Below the pieces are notes generated by a model that ran no database searches, was not told where the DNA came from, and saw only the letters and a program-made list of their open reading frames with translations. Both the position numbers and the translations under genes were made by a program. From JBKDZR01 sp047971485 (GTDB taxonomy: Bacteria; Pseudomonadota; Alphaproteobacteria; Rhodobacterales; Rhodobacteraceae), in NCBI GenBank assembly GCA_047971485.1, contig JBKDZR010000018.1, positions 1 through 6,085 on the forward strand: 6,085 nucleotides of DNA. Reading direction: 5' to 3'. Shown here piece after piece: positions 5,437 through 6,085 of this stretch (the first letter of the stretch is position 1; the number at the start of each line of letters is the position of its first letter).

Positions 5437-6085
5437 ATGGCACGCGAATATTCCCTGGAGCGTTATCGCAACTTCGGCATCATGGCGCATATCGACGCCG
5501 GCAAGACGACGACGAGCGAACGCATCCTCTATTACACCGGCAAGTCGCATAAGATCGGCGAAGTCCATGATGGCGCGGCCACCATGGACTGGATGGAGCA
5601 GGAACAGGAACGGGGCATCACCATCACCTCGGCGGCGACCACGACCTTCTGGTTCCGCACCGAAGATGGCGAAACCCCGACTGGTGGCTACGGCGATACC
5701 CCGGATGAGGCCAAGTTCCGCTTCAACATCATCGACACCCCCGGCCACGTGGATTTCACCATTGAGGTTGAGCGCTCGCTGGCCGTTCTCGATGGCGCCG
5801 TCTGTGTGCTGGATGCCAATGCCGGCGTCGAGCCCCAGACCGAAACCGTCTGGCGCCAAGCTGACCGGTACAAGGTCCCGCGCATCGTCTTCGTCAACAA
5901 GATGGACAAGATCGGCGCTGACTTCTTCAACTGCGTCAAGATGATCAAGGACCGGACCGGTGCACAGCCGATGCCGATCCAGTTTCCGATCGGCGCCGAG
6001 GATAACCTTGAGGGGATCGTTGACCTTCTGACCATGAAGGAATGGGTCTGGAAGGGCGAGGATCTCGGCGCGAGCTGGGCCATTC
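5437..6085 (+). CDS. fusA: Translation elongation factor G (5' part, cut by right edge)
   Basis: EF-G is the GTPase that drives tRNA-mRNA translocation and, with RRF, ribosome recycling. The first 216 codons are present with no stop before the window ends. These cover the N-terminal GTP-binding domain, out of about 700 residues in the family. Motifs: G1 AHIDAGKTT (residues 17-25), switch I ending RGITITSAA (59-67), G3 DTPGH (100-104) with the catalytic-type His104, and G4 NKMD (154-157). The ATG at 5437 is supported by AAGGAG (5423-5428), which overlaps the rpsG stop and leaves 8 nt to the start. The gap from rpsG is 12 nt, so it is co-transcribed with rpsL and rpsG. Between TTTFW and NIIDTPGH the protein has about 24 residues (73-96) rich in Gly, Asp and Thr, roughly twice the E. 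coli length. This is a surface-loop extension rather than damage. Confidence 0.97.
   Translation, partial: MAREYSLERYRNFGIMAHIDAGKTTTSERILYYTGKSHKIGEVHDGAATMDWMEQEQERGITITSAATTTFWFRTEDGETPTGGYGDTPDEAKFRFNIIDTPGHVDFTIEVERSLAVLDGAVCVLDANAGVEPQTETVWRQADRYKVPRIVFVNKMDKIGADFFNCVKMIKDRTGAQPMPIQFPIGAEDNLEGIVDLLTMKEWVWKGEDLGASWAI

Noticed and set aside
3955..5859. Very long open frame (634 codons) on the minus strand opposite the exported-protein 3' end, the leader, rpsL, rpsG and fusA
   Set aside because: It lies antisense to three unmistakable conserved genes. Its protein is rich in His, Arg, Gly and Pro with no recognisable domain. Long antisense frames are expected opposite GC-rich coding DNA.

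Overview
This is a bacterial chromosomal window of high GC content. It holds the junction between the RNA polymerase operon and the str (streptomycin) ribosomal operon. All genes are on the + strand. The best taxonomic guess is an alphaproteobacterium of the Rhodobacterales (Roseobacter/Paracoccaceae type). This rests on the sequence style of RpoC, S12, S7 and EF-G, and on a protein ending in a VPLPA-CTERM sorting signal, a class common in that group. The assignment is an inference, because no search was run.

Layout: (1) nt 1-3267 is the 3' three quarters of rpoC (beta' subunit), cut by the left edge. (2) nt 3268-3456 is an intergenic stretch with a strong rho-independent terminator (3291-3321), then an AT-rich patch with a possible weak promoter and a perfect 13-bp palindrome just before the next gene. 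(3) nt 3457-4236 encodes a 259-aa exported protein of unknown function with an N-terminal signal peptide and a C-terminal VPLPA-type sorting segment. (4) nt 4237-4569 is a 333-bp gap with a near-consensus promoter (TTGACA, 17 bp, TATACG) and a predicted 5' leader of about 220 nt. The leader has an imperfect palindrome and a terminator-shaped hairpin followed by TTTT. (5) nt 4570-6085 is the start of the str operon: rpsL, rpsG and the first 216 codons of fusA, tightly packed with Shine-Dalgarno sequences touching the upstream stop codons.

The core genes make the transcription and translation machinery: the RNA polymerase catalytic subunit, two 30S proteins and the translocation GTPase. The str genes look like a single transcript from the promoter near 4312-4340. 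The exported protein is a lineage-type insertion between the two housekeeping operons and has no visible functional link to them.

I see no mobile element, CRISPR array, tRNA or rRNA, and no clearly new multi-gene system. The most interesting signal is the structured rpsL leader with its attenuator-like hairpin. The rpsL-rpsG gap is only 12 nt, which leaves no room for an E. coli-style S7 autoregulatory site.
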